Assembly: GCF_043290135.1 (NCBI RefSeq)
Contig: NC_134702.1
Coordinates: 81,145,317-81,209,316, forward strand
Direction of reading: 5' to 3'
DNA: 64,000 bases
Origin: Rhipicephalus microplus
Lineage: Eukaryota; Arthropoda; Arachnida; Ixodida; Ixodidae
Each line of letters opens with the position of its first letter. Position 1 is the stretch's first letter. A model generated the notes under the pieces. The model ran no database searches and was not told the origin of the DNA. It was given only the letters and a program-made list of their open reading frames with translations. Shown piece by piece: positions 1 to 10,950 of the stretch. The position numbers and the translations under genes are program-made.

Positions 1-1829
1 GTCGTTTTGATGACATCGCCACGTCGTTGTTGTAGCTGCAGGGCTGCTTAGACTCTAAAGGCTGGGTGATAGGAGGCCAACTTGGAGCCAACGAGGTTGA
101 ATAAATGGTGGCAAACACTCATACAACATACGCAATAACACGTTAGCAGATACAATTTCCGGCATTTATTATGATAGCCTTAGAGAGCAAGTTTCGAAGA
201 CAATCCGGCGTCAACATTCAAGTTGGCGTCTTGGTCTTTAGCAAAAACTCAGCGTTGACTGGCACCAAAAATAAAAAAACAATGCAAAGATGATGAACAA
301 TACTAAGAAAAATATTCGGCTCAAGTGATTATCGAACCGCAGCCATTCGCATGGCGAACACTTTCTCTACCTCAGATCCACGTCATTGCATGAAACTTTT
401 AAAAAAACACTATATGAATGACATTTAGTAAAAAAAAACTCATTGACGCGTGTAATATTACTTAGCAGAGCCGTATAATCGTGCCAGGCGCCAAAACATG
501 CATGTGAATTGCGCACCAAGCGAGTGATTTAAGGGCCCATCCATTTCGAAGAGCTCGGACATACTGAATCGTCATCTGTAGAAGCAAAAGCATCAACAAA
601 GTGCGGGCGCGTAGTGGACCCACCGCTGATTCGCAAAAGAAAGAGTTACGATATTGTGCGCCCTTCGCAACTGTATTGCAATTGGTATGCGGGATACACT
701 GCAACGCCCCAGACATTCGTCGTATTGCGGCACGGTCGGGCATGCCCCAGGAACCGTAGCAATTGAGAAGGCAGTGTGCACGAGGCCCACTTTTGAGGCA
801 TAGTTCAAGTGTCATCCAAGCTTTTTTTTAGTAGGTCATGGGTGCCTGGAAACACAACCAGACAGTTCTTTATGGGAAGCGAAACGAACCATATGGGCCT
901 ACTAGCACTGGATACACCGTAGAACAGCCAAACAGTTTACACGAAAGTGCTCTCATGATCTGACCAGTTTATCAAAATATATGAAGCTTTTTTTTAGGAT
1001 CTGGCTATAATCAGAACCAGGGACGCGTTGAAAAATTATTCTTTTGAGGATGTGATCCATGAATCGCATTAAAATCAGCCCGTTTTCTCGATTCTGCTGA
1101 ATGAACTGCTACAACCAGAGGTGTTCCCTCTGTTTACAACATCATTTTTTTCTTGTTGCCATGACAACTACATTGAAGTTACGACACGTGTCGGAAACTT
1201 CAATGCAGTTGAAACAGTTGAACCTAACCTTCGAACGTCTACACTAGCAGATATATGAATGCGAGTGTAAAAGCTCCTCTAAGGGAAAGTCAAGCACAGA
1301 CCGAACGCAACATGTAATAGTTGTGCAGTAGAGGTATGCCTCCTGCGGACATAAACTTGCAATGTCTTTCGTGTTTGCCACCAATGTAAATATGTCCACT
1401 GGAGCTGGCAATTGGTTTCTGACCTGATGTTCAACCTGTATAACTGTCAACTGGGCCATTCAGTCTGGGTGAGAGAGTGAGCACACAGCATCAAAGAAAT
1501 TTAATAAACATTCAGCTAAGCAAATGACGAGTCCGGTATATGCTCCATCTATTTCAAGCATTCGGTATGATTTTATAAGTGGGTGCTCTAGGAGGGCAGG
1601 CACTCCTCTCTCCACTATTCATATGAGACAGAGTGGAGAGGTAAAGGCTGCGCCATACGCATACTCAGTCGAACCTGTTTCAACATGTTCAAATGGCAGC
1701 GTTATTCGCGATAGAGTTTTCATGACAACGGCAGCCGAATCGCCCTGATATTGCTGCATTCTGAGAACTGTTCACCAGTACTTCAGGAAAGTCACTGTCA
1801 GAAACACATCATCGCTTCGTTTTCAACGT
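1..1829. other. AT-rich spacer, no gene recognised
   Basis: Mostly AT-rich sequence with short poly-A/T runs. The longest open frame is 117 codons on the minus strand (462-815); it has no domain, signal peptide or codon pattern I recognise. I see no repeat with a second copy elsewhere in the window. Confidence 0.6.
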
Positions 1830-1872
1830 TTTTAGGAGCGAAGCTCCTTAAGCCGTGGGTCGTGCGTCCCCG

Positions 1873-2066
1873 ATGTATGTATGTATGTATGTATGTACGT
1901 ATGTATGTATGTATGTATGTATGTATGTATGTATGTATGTATGTATGTATGTATGTATGTATGTATGTATGTATGTATGTATGTATGTATGTATGTATGT
2001 ATGTATGTATGTATGTATGTATGTACGTACGTACGTACGTACGTACGTATGTATGTATCTATGTAT

Positions 2067-2068
<2 letters not shown>
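1873..2068. repeat. (ATGT)n microsatellite
   Basis: About 195 bp of ATGT tetranucleotide units with a block of ACGT variants near the right end, inside family X copy 1. Its open frames in several phases are artefacts of the repeat. Confidence 0.95.
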
Positions 2069-2101
<33 letters not shown>

Positions 2102-2119
2102 TGTAGTAGTAGTAGTAGC
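2067..2119. repeat. (GTA)n microsatellite
   Basis: About 17 GTA units, one with a single substitution, directly following the ATGT tract. A shorter GTAGTAGTAG stretch sits in the same place in the X fragment at 44400. Confidence 0.95.
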
Positions 2120-2228
2120 CACCTCTCGTTTAGTCCTTGAAATGTCCGCAGGATGACGGTATTTGTATATGATGAGCATATGATGAAAAGATACGAGATG
2201 ACGGTACTTGAAGTGTTCACTATATGAA

Positions 2229-2329
2229 TAGATGGATGGACAGACAGACGGACGAGGGAACGGACGCATGGACGGACAGATAGACAGACCGACGCACAGA
2301 TGGACGGAGGGATGGACGCATGGACGCAA

Positions 2330-2381
<52 letters not shown>

Positions 2382-2413
2382 GCATGGATGGACGGATGGA
2401 CAGGCAGACGGAT
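2229..2413. repeat. GACG/GACA tetranucleotide minisatellite
   Basis: Degenerate 4-bp units (GGAC, GACG, ATGG) surround a clean (ACAG)n core at about 2331-2380. This is the variable internal minisatellite that all long X copies carry at this position. Confidence 0.9.
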
Positions 2414-2460
2414 GCTTCGCCCACTCATTATCATTCACTCCATGAATATGCTGCGATTTT

Positions 2461-3262
2461 CGTCTTCTACTCTGAAGTCTCTAGTACTTAAGGATAGAGC
2501 TCTGGGGGGTCGAAGGGTGTACTGCCATGGAACATCCCCCCCCTCCCCCAGGCTCCTTCAGTGTGGAGCCTTGCACACGCTTGCGAACCATTTGAACTTC
2601 CCCATACATTACCAACTCTCTAATGCTTTTCATCTTCTGACAAAGGGAGCAAACAGACACTCGCAAGTATTTCCCACACTCGGAACGCCAGCAATGCCAG
2701 CTATTTGCGTAGAGCACGCGATGAACTCTAACTTTTTTTATGAATGGATTAATTTCGTTAGGGTGAAGAGATGCCACAGACGCCCGCCGCATAGCGGTTC
2801 CAAAAGGAGAGAGCGATCTAAAGAGACGAGAGCCACACTCTGGCGGGCCCACCGTTATTCGGGGTCGCTCACAAAAGGTGCTTCGCATCACTCTTAGTAC
2901 GGTGGAATGGAAAGCTTCGTTCACTGAGCGACCGAGTGTGATAGTGCAAAAAAGCAGTGTGTTTACCTTTGCTCTATTCTGCGGAATTCGACTATGCGTT
3001 TTATCTCACAAATGTCGAGCCACGTGCTTAACGTCCTACGCGTCTAATAACGCCTTTTTTTTTCTCGCAATATTCGAAACAACCGTTTCTTCTGAGACGA
3101 CCGCTTTCTCGTGAACTTACTGCGATGAAACAAAGACGTGTTTCAAGTGAAGAGCTCGTCTAAAGAGAAAATAGACAATTACGCATTTGTGGTCCGAAGC
3201 CACAAATAAATCTGTACAGATTTCTCAGAAAAAAAAAGTTTTCTATTTGCCGAAAAATGTGT
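2461..3262. other. No gene recognised
   Basis: Unrecognised sequence with a C-rich run near 2537-2551. The open frames on both strands are under 225 codons, overlap the flanking minisatellite or each other, and match no family I know. Confidence 0.5.
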
Positions 3263-3335
3263 TCTGGTCCGGTACTCAAACGCGCGACTAACGCCTTTCC
3301 GGGGCGGTCGCTCTACCAATTGAGCTAACTAGGAA
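3263..3335 (-). repeat. tRNA-like head (SINE or tRNA pseudogene)
   Basis: Read on the minus strand, an A-box-like TTAGCTCAATTGGTAGAGC is followed about 40 nt later by a B-box-like GCGTTTGAGTACCGG. The spacing fits a tRNA-type RNA polymerase III promoter. The anticodon stem and T-stem do not pair properly, so a working tRNA is unlikely. A tRNA-derived SINE head or a degenerate tRNA copy fits better. Confidence 0.5.
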
Positions 3336-3987
3336 GCTATCAAATGGCAGCGCGAGGATGAATTATCAGCAATTCGAAGCAAATAGGCACAATAAGGCCC
3401 ATGGGATCTACACATACGCGCGAGGTGGCGGAAGGGTAAAGAAAGGCGAAAGAGACAACCGCCCGTCATTTGCATTACGTCGCTCGGGTTGACGCTGCCG
3501 ACACCAAAACTGACTTTTCGCAATTCACGAACCATCTAAGGCATTACTTATGGACTGGATAAAAATGAATACTCAATCTACATTACCACTTGTGAAATAT
3601 ACACATCTTTCACGCACGCGCTAGTTAAAATATTGATAACCAACCCACTCATTCTGCTAAAGTCCGGATTGAAACTAAAAAAAAATGTGACATGCAGGAA
3701 CTCGTTGCCGCCTCTTGAAAGCACAACTAGAAGAGTCATGATTAAACGTAACTACAGTACGGACCCAAAAATTGAAGTCGTTGTCGTGCAACGACTTCAA
3801 ATATTCAAACAAAATAAACTTTCTTAAACTTGCTATCTCTACTAGGCTTTACATGCAAAGTACAACCAGCGAGTTTGGCTGCCTCTACGTAAATGTTCAC
3901 AGTGAAAATTCGGCAAGGCTTGGTCATGTGAAATCTGCGAAACACCACAGGGACGGCACACAGCTCTCCCAAAGTAGAGCACCTAGT
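3336..3987. other. AT-rich spacer
   Basis: No gene, repeat or motif that I can support. It ends at the target-site duplication of the next SINE. Confidence 0.55.
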
Positions 3988-4255
3988 GATCTAAATCGTT
4001 AATGATTTGATTTGTGGGGTTTAACGTCCCAAAACCACCATATGATTATGAGAGACTCCGTAGTGGAGGGCTCATTAATTTTGACCACCTGAGGTTCTTT
4101 AACGTGCACCCAAATCTGAGCACATGGGCCTACAACATTTCTGCCTCCATCGGAAATGCAGCCGCCACAGCCGGGATTTGATCCCGCGACCTGCGGGTCA
4201 GCAGCCGAGTACCTTAGCCACTAGACCACCGTGGCGGGGCGATCTAAATCGTTAA
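3988..4255 (-). mobile_element. Ruka-type tRNA-derived SINE (copy A) with 15-bp target-site duplication
   Basis: The minus-strand SINE occupies 4003-4240: tRNA-like head (GCCACGGTGGTCTAGTGGCT, with a B-box-like GGGATCAAATCCCGGC), body and 3' end (GACGTTAAACCCCACAAATC). Identical 15-bp direct repeats GATCTAAATCGTTAA flank it at 3988-4002 and 4241-4255. That is what LINE-mediated target-primed insertion leaves. Nearly full length; few differences from copy G. Confidence 0.9.
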
Positions 4256-5749
4256 GTACTTTCTCTAAACACACATACTGTTGTAAAATACCAAGCATTC
4301 TAAATGATGGAACACTTTATGGAGACGCAGGAATTGGTAATACTGTCATGTAGTATTATCGCAAAGGTAAAGTGCGGGCACTACCGTTGACACTTGTGCC
4401 CCCACATTACTGCTAGCATTCCTAGCGGCTGGCGTGAATCGAGCACCAAGTTTCTTTTCGAACGTGCCATGATGCCACGATGGTTCAACATTTTTTTTCT
4501 GTTGACACTTTGAGTGCTTTGTTATTTTATTCGTGAAATTGCACTCCTCAGCCCTTTTGGTGGTGAAATTGGCGACAGGCATGCCTATGAGAAGTAGGTG
4601 TTTTTTTACGGTTATTGCAAAAAAATAAAAATGCAGGCACACCGCGTACAAGTATAGAGTTTATTCAGATAATGGTACCTAAAAATTGTACAAATTACTT
4701 AACAGATATCATTGAATGAATGAATTTCCTTACTATAGGCGCTTTTGGGAATTATTGGATAGCCTAACATATTCAGGAAGACTGAATTATAATGGGTTTA
4801 TTAGAAAACACCATTCCTGTGTACAAACTAAGCACACCATTCCATCAAGCATGCTGTAAAAAAGTACGCATTATCATCAGGCGCATAATTGAACCAGGTG
4901 ACTGAATGCAGCAGGAAGGATAATGTAGCACAATTTTTCGATGTCCTGCTCATTGCTATCACGAACGTTTTTTCAGGGTATGTGTGTTAATCTATCGATG
5001 GCTTAACTGTTTTCAATTTTTCTTTTCATGAGCTATATCATGGTGTTTAGAATGTGTCACGTTTTGGCTAAACCTCTCGTATTTTGACCTGTGGATGGCT
5101 TAGGTGCTCTTCAACATTTTATTACAAACGACACATCTTTCTTTCGAATCAGTCAAACAGCATAGCCTTCCTTATTTGTTGAAAATACTAAAAAAGATGA
5201 ACCAAAACCGCATGCTGAACGATAAGTGACCAGTGAACAACAGTAACACCATCCCACGTTTTCCTGGTAAAGATTATGTTATCGCTCGTTTGGACTTCCC
5301 ATGAGAGCATCGAATGACGTCAAACGGCCCTTCCTCCTTCTCTGTGAATGCTTCCTGTTATGTTATATATTAAGGAGAACAGTCCAGCAACGAACTGAGT
5401 TCATTCTAAGACTGCCATACCAAACATAATGACACGAGAAGAACGGCGTGAATACAATGCTCCACAATGGGAAGAAATTCGTCTTACTGAAAGGGGTCGC
5501 GGAACCAATCACAGTACACCACAGTGACCACAAAGAGATTATTACAACTATTACGCGAAAGTAATAATAAAACCTACCACCCCCGTCATCATTCACTGTG
5601 TTTGATACAATTTCTGAGGTCATTCGCGTTCGCAGGACAAAATGGCGACTTTTTTTGCAAACGTATTTACGTGATGTAGAAACTTCATGAAAGTCTAGGT
5701 CAAATTAAGCCAATATAATATACTTTCGTGTTTAACTAAAACTTTACTC
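4256..5749. other. AT-rich spacer, no gene recognised
   Basis: About 1.5 kb of AT-rich DNA. Open frames of 101 codons (4346-4651, minus) and 86 codons (5363-5623, minus) show no domain or signal. Nothing here recurs elsewhere in the window. Confidence 0.55.
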
Positions 5750-6200
5750 AAAAAAGCAGCACACCCGTGAGACGGCGTCGAGGCAAGCCCTTGACGTCCC
5801 CTCATGAGAGGCTTAGGCCCGGCCACCTAAACATTCTGGTTTCTTATAATAAAGTTTATTCCTCCTCCTCCTCCATACGTACGCCCACGACGACGGCAAA
5901 AACTTGCTGAAAGGGTCGGTCGGTCGGTCGGTCGGTCGGCCGTTCGGTCGGTCGGTCGGTCGGTTGGTCGGTTGGTCGGTCGAAATAACTTTATTCGGGT
6001 TGTAAGTAACTATAGAGTCGTAGTTAAGGGCCATGCCCACTTTTGGGCCGTGAGACCATGGCCCTATGCCCGTTCGTGGCCCCTTTGGACAGCCTTTACT
6101 TGTTCACAGATATCATTGCTTTGGGGACTTCGTTAAAGTTAATACCTCCTCCTGTATACGTACGGCCACGACGACAGAAAAAATCAATCATATTAATTAA
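5750..6200. repeat. Two convergent repeat tails around a (GGTC)n tract
   Basis: A plus-strand tail ends in AATAAAGTTTATTCC then (TCC)n near 5850-5873. The (GGTC)n tract occupies about 5912-5985. A minus-strand tail (AATAAAGTTATTTCG when read in reverse) follows at about 5984-5998. The block TACGTACG(C/G)CCACGACGACRG occurs twice (about 5876 and 6157). They look like 3' ends of two retroelements facing each other, but no coding part remains to classify them. Confidence 0.4.
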
Positions 6201-6220
6201 ACATTGACGTATGTACGGCT

Positions 6221-7373
6221 GAAAAAAAATGGAAGCATATCCACGGAGTGAATGATGGATAGTGGGGCGAAGAATCCGTCCGTCCATTCGTTCTTGCTTC
6301 TGTCCATCCATGCGTGCGTCCATGCGCCCATCCGTGCATGCGTCTGTTCGTGCATCCGCACGTTCATTTGTGCGTCCGTCCTTGCTTTCGTCCATGCATC
6401 CCCTCCTGCGTCCGTCCATGCGTCCATCGGTCCGTGCTGCCATGCATGCGTCCGTCCATGCATCTGTCTGTGTGTCCGTTCGTCCAACTATTCAACACTC
6501 CAACTACCACCATCTCGCATCTTTTCATCATATATTCCTCATATAGAAGCACCGCCATCGAGCGGACATTCCAAGGACTGAACGAGAGGAGGCACACACA
6601 CACTTTCTTACGGCTTGCGCTTCGTGTCTACTTCCCACCTTTAACCAGATCGAGTCCATGGTATATACTAGTTCTTTAGCGCCCGTGACAGAACTACACG
6701 TGAAATCATTGAAGCCTTTGAAATTGAAAAAATGAAAGATAACTGTGTGAGTGTCACTTCAATAGCTTTGCCTCCTAAAGAAAAGAAGTATCTGGAATCT
6801 TCAATTTGACGTCGGCGAGTTCAGATTGTCGCGATCGTTGATGACGCGTGCATGAAGCGTGCTGTATCTTAACATGGTGTGTTCCAGGTTTTATCGGCCC
6901 ACTGTTACTATATATGTTTCATGTGTGATCGCAAATAAAACAATAGCTGCAAGTTAGCGCTGTGTGTGTGTGTGCGTCTCTCTTGTGTCCTTGTCGTGGT
7001 GCGCTATACCCTTATAAATGATATACTAGTTCACTGTATTCATGGCACTGCGGCCCAACGCACGCTAATCCTTTCTAAAACCTAGGAGGTTACGCCCAGC
7101 GAGTGTAACGTAGCAACCCTTTCTTGTCTTCTGTGCCTTGTTGAACAATAAAAACTTCGCAGCGTGCGCGTTAACAAAAAGCCGAATTCTCCTGTCTCTC
7201 ATTCCCCTTTAGCAGCTATAGGCAAGTACACTATCTTTTATTGATCAACACCGCACAGAAGAAATCTCTCACCGGCACCACCTTGGAGGTCAAAATGTTA
7301 TACTTGTTACACACTACTGCAACGGCTACGAGGGACGAACGGGTGCCGCTATTAGGAGCTTCACCCCTAAAAT
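6221..7373 (-). repeat. Family X dispersed repeat, copy 2, interrupted by a Penelope 3' end
   Basis: Minus-strand X copy. It runs from the GCATATCCACGGAGTGAATG block and a TCCG-type minisatellite (about 6275-6490) through the conserved core to 6674, is interrupted at 6675-7020, then continues with the unit shared with 15310-15610 and 18470-18780. It ends at the hairpin remnant GGAGCTTCACCCC near 7354-7366. Confidence 0.7.
6663..7032 (+). mobile_element. Penelope-like element 3' end inserted into family X
   Basis: Positions 6675-7020 split an X copy and are flanked by a 12-bp direct repeat ATATACTAGTTC (6663-6674 and 7021-7032). The frame 6681-6809 encodes about 42 residues ending in a stop, with the stretch RTTREIIEAFEIEKMKDN. 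This resembles the region after the GIY-YIG domain at the C-terminus of Penelope-like proteins. A tail with AATAAAAC, a (GT)n run and TTGTGTCCTTGTCGTGG follows. Only the last part of the element was copied, so it cannot encode reverse transcriptase. The family call rests on remembered similarity. Confidence 0.55.
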
Positions 7374-8040
7374 TCCGAAGTGCCTCCCCGAGTCTATACA
7401 AACCTGGGACCTTCGCTTGGCAGCGTTTAGCTGCTCGGCCATTTCGCATACGCCCTCTCGTGTGCCAACGACGAGCTATTTACACATAACACTTACCACA
7501 GGCAGTACGTGGAGCTCCGAGATGCTTCCGCGTGTGCATTATTACCCACGAGATGGTGCGAAGAGCGTGCTTTAAACGTCATCATTCTGCTATAGGAGCG
7601 CATTTTAGAAATAGGGACCCAAGACACTGAGTAACCCAGCTTCGTTGGTGGGCTGCTCTTGAGCCCGGAGGACATTACCATTTGGGAGTTGTGCCCAACG
7701 TAAGCGGCGCTGGGTCAAACGAACAGGAGGCCGCTAGTACAGATATAAAAATTATGTGAGTTGAGCATCATACCGCGTTGACGTCGTCTTACTGGCAAGC
7801 CACGATATTTTAATATTTTTCGGAGTTTGATCAACGGGAGTGCAAGAATTGCTAGGGTTGTGTGTATGTGCCCTGGGGCTTCCCTATTCCTTGGATGCGG
7901 AGTTGCTCGGAGGATTTCAAGCTGAACGGCTGTGCCCCCGCGATCTCCGACGACAGCGTAACTCCCGCCGACGGGTTCACCCTCAGTGGTCTCCTGACGC
8001 CGTGAAGCTCTCATTGAGCGGTACCCTGTTCTTCGACATT
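7374..8040. other. No gene recognised
   Basis: Moderately GC-richer than its surroundings. A 126-codon minus frame (7715-8095) and a 67-codon plus frame (7840-8043) cover it, and neither matches a family I recognise. It may be eroded retroelement coding sequence, but I cannot support that. Confidence 0.45.
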
Positions 8041-8388
8041 TAGGTGCAAAGCACCTTAAGGCGTAGCTCATGCGTCTCCTGTATGTAGTAGCCACCTCTT
8101 GTTTTGGTCCTTAGAATGTCCGCTGGATGGCGGTACTTGTATATGATGAATGTATGATGAAAAAGTGCGAGATGGCGGTTCTTGGAGTGTTCACTTCATG
8201 AACGTACGGACGGACGGACGGATGGACGGGCTAGCAGGCAAGCAGGCAGGCAGGCAGGCAGACAGGCAGGCAGGCAGGCAGACGCACGCACGCGGCCAAT
8301 GGATGATACGCGGTTTGCCGATAAAACTCTTCGAAGCTTCGCCAAACTCCTCCTTCACTCCATGGATATGCAGTGGTTTTTTTTCAAC
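8041..8388 (+). repeat. Family X dispersed repeat, copy 3
   Basis: Opens with the perfect hairpin GGTGC-AAA-GCACC (8043-8055). The conserved core follows (CCACCTCTTGTTTTGGTCCTTAG-like, GTCCGCTGGATGGCGGTAC). Next is a short GGAC/AGGC minisatellite (about 8208-8285), then the closing CACTCCATGGATATGCAG block and a T-run. It lacks the long (ATGT)n tract of copy 1. Confidence 0.75.
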
Positions 8389-9175
8389 CGGCTCCCAACT
8401 TTCCTATCTCCGTCTTTTTCTTTCGCTTGCCTTCTATATCTCTTCACATATTTTCTTCTATTATTTTTCATCTTCTTCCCCCATCCCTCCAAGGCACTGC
8501 GCCGTGTCGCCCAAGAGGCGGACAGAAATAAGGTGCCTTTTTCTTTTTCTCAAGAACCACCACCACCACCACCACCACCTTAGATGCCTGAGCTCATTTG
8601 GTCCCGCATTCTATAGTTTTGGAGTGTTTCGCCGAAGTTTTTACATACGCCTCTTATTTCTTTTAAGTACCTGGCGTAGCCACACGCACTTGCGCGCTTA
8701 TCCCAAGAAGTAGCAGGTTTATACGTCTTGAGCTTTCACCGCAAACTTTGCGCCGAAGCTATACAGCGCAAGAAGGTCACCTCGCTTGCTGCAGCGTCCG
8801 CGTTTGCGAACTTAGTGATGTCCTAGCTGAATTGAACTACGGGCTAGTTGAATTCAGCTTGTCTTGTGTATATCTGTGCGTTCTCGTCTCGTGGCGTTTT
8901 TTTTGTGTTTAAGATGCAGCAAGTTTCTAGCTGTGACAGTTGCTAACGCTCGACCAGTGCGTGTTCTTTTTGTGCGTTTTTTACGCTTGAGCATCAAGTT
9001 GCAAGTTTAGAGCTGCTTGCCGTTGTTCGTGTGACATTCTAAATTGTTCCTATTTTAACTATTGTATCACAGAGTCTAGCATATATAGTAGACTTGAAAT
9101 TACGATACCCCTGTGAAAACACGACGCAATAGAGATTAAATACTCACTACCATGGATCCCATATATAACAATATA
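8389..9175. other. No gene recognised; short (CAC)n tract
   Basis: T-rich and C-rich stretches, with nine CAC/ACC units at about 8554-8580. No domain-bearing frame and no second copy in the window. Confidence 0.5.
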
Positions 9176-9405
9176 TGTTGTGGATTACCGTCTCAAGACC
9201 ACTATATATTAAGAGAGGTGCCGTATTGGAGGGCTGTAGGAATTTCGACCACCTGCGGTTCGTTAAGTTAATGTGCACCGAAATCCAAGCAGAAAGACCT
9301 CAAGCATTCTTGCTTCCATCGCAAATGCAGCCGCCGTGGTCGGAATACTATCGCGGTGGGTCCCCAGTTGAGTGCCTTAGCCAAGAAAACACCGAGGTGG
9401 GTTCA
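9176..9405 (-). mobile_element. Ruka-type SINE, degenerate copy B
   Basis: The minus-strand SINE body is recognisable in order: ACCACTATATATTAAGAGAG, GGAGGGCTGTAGGAATTTCG, ACCACCTGCGGTTCGTTAA, GTGCACCGAAATCCAAGC, TTCCATCGCAAATGCAGCCG and GCCTTAGCCAAGAAAACACC. It is much more diverged than copies A and G. No clear target duplication remains. Confidence 0.75.
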
Positions 9406-10762
9406 TGAATCGCATGTTGGTACAGATTGAAGTGTTCAGATTTTTATCTGATAGACACTCCTATGAGCAACTTTGACGTTAGTGGTTTCAAAGTAATTGT
9501 CGTAGCAGTAATGAATGACGCAGCAGTCTTTTCGGAGCAGGCGTAAGAGAAATTTAATTGAAATTATCAGGTATGGCAGCTCACCTAGGTGTGTACAAAA
9601 AGTTTACAATAGGATACACAGCTATCAGGAGCCCCGAAGAACAAATAGACTACGACGACTCTGAGATAAAGGAAAGGAAATTAAACGCAGTCAGGTTGAA
9701 CAAAGTTTCGCTCATCTGCCTTTTGTGAAAAAAGAAAAATACTCTTGCTCAGACAGCATTATTGTACTTTATTTCACAGTCTTGCATGGTCAGCTTTTCT
9801 GCCTTTCGTTAGTCATTTTTATTTCATTTGCGACATCAATACTTTCTCTCCAGTTGGCAGCCTTTAAGTAAAAATATCTGGGCACAGAATAAAAACAAAG
9901 AAGGTTGTTCTTTTGTGACCATTTTTGATGTGACGTGCTGCTACGAGCAGGCTTCTCACATTTATTGCGCGTAGAAACAAAAAAATAATAACAGTGGTTG
10001 AAACAAAACTGCCTCCACTGATCGTCAGAATTAATTACGTCGTTATTCAGCAACACATTGTCATAGTGCTGTCAGGAACGCGAAGTCGCGATGAAAGCTC
10101 GTTATCTTTTTTTTTCTTCACGTTTTGGGCAGTCCAGTTTCTCGAATCTTGGTTGAGACCATTTCTTTTACGCAATCCAACAAAAAACAATAAGAAGAAA
10201 ACAAAAGAAAACATTTTGAAATTCATAGCGAAGTTCTTTCAGCTGACATATCAGAAACGACTTCCTATCGCACTAATTACGTCTATGAGCGTCCACCACT
10301 TCGTGGTTCCAGATAATTGTTTCCTCGACTGCTATTCAATGCTAAAGATGTTTATTTGGTATGCTCACACTTTTACTTCCATAAAACACTTGAGTTGTCG
10401 CGAATCGAAGAAGACTAGTGACTTAATTAACTATCTTGCTCCTGCCTGAACATCAAAAGTGAACTGAAGGAGCTCTTGTTTCTTCACTGAAGACAAAGTG
10501 AATCGTAGTGAGTGGCTCTGAATGATAAAATGGTTGTCAGCGAATTTTCAACGATCTTCTATGAAAAGCTAGTATGTGTGACTTGTATCTGACCATTAAA
10601 GGAACTGCCAGCCTCGGAACTGGTAGCACTGACAAGCGAAAATCTCTCGATGGTCACATTTTTTTAGCATTTGTTTTAGTACAGCTTCTATTTCATTGCA
10701 CAACTCAGAAATACCTACTATCAATGACTTCTCTGGTGCTACGAAAGACTGGTTAACGTTAT
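9406..10762. other. AT-rich spacer
   Basis: A 151-codon plus frame (9994-10449) is low-complexity (poly-Phe and Lys/Asn-rich) and has no domain. No other support for a gene. Confidence 0.5.
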
Positions 10763-10950
10763 GATAAAGTAAAACTGATTCATTGATATGTAGGGTTTAA
10801 CGTCCTAAAACAACCATACGAATATGAAAGACGCCGTAGTAGAGGGCTAAAAAAATTTAGGTTAGCTGGGGTTCTTTAACGTGCACCCAAATCTGAGCAC
10901 AGAGGCCTACAGCATTTTCACCTGCATAGAATTTGGATAAAGTAAAACTG
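10763..10950 (-). mobile_element. 5'-truncated Ruka-type SINE (copy C) with 15-bp target-site duplication
   Basis: The SINE body at 10778-10935 keeps the 3' end (GACGTTAAACCCTACATATC on the minus strand) and the GTGCACGTTAAAGAACC block but stops before the tRNA head. Perfect direct repeats GATAAAGTAAAACTG flank it (10763-10777 and 10936-10950). The truncation therefore happened at insertion, not by later deletion. Confidence 0.9.

Larger units (their letters stand above)
1830..2460 (+). repeat. Family X dispersed repeat, copy 1 (hairpin-headed, microsatellite-bearing)
   Basis: The left end carries the hairpin GGAGC-GAA-GCTCC (1835-1847). Then come an (ATGT)n tract, a (GTA)n tract, a conserved core (CCACCTCTCGTTTAGTCCTTG, a GTCCGC...GGATGACGG stretch, and a TGATGAAAAGATACGAGATG-like stretch), a GACA/GACG minisatellite, and a closing GATGCTTCGCCC...CACTCCATGAATATGCTGC block. 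The same order recurs at 8041, 15281 and 45937 on the plus strand and at 6221 and 18052 on the minus strand. No protein is encoded. The class is unknown; a non-autonomous element is the simplest reading. Confidence 0.75.

Noticed and set aside
1832..2434. 200-codon minus frame of Thr/Ile/His repeats and similar long frames in the ATGT and GACA tracts
   Set aside because: Periodic microsatellite translation; equally open in several frames of both strands.
6252..6679. Overlapping Cys/Arg/Pro/Ser-rich frames on both strands
   Set aside because: They come from the X minisatellite; same artefact at 8182, 15777, 18031 and 46111.
9994..10449. 151-codon plus frame
   Set aside because: Low-complexity (poly-F, Lys/Asn runs), no domain, no second copy.
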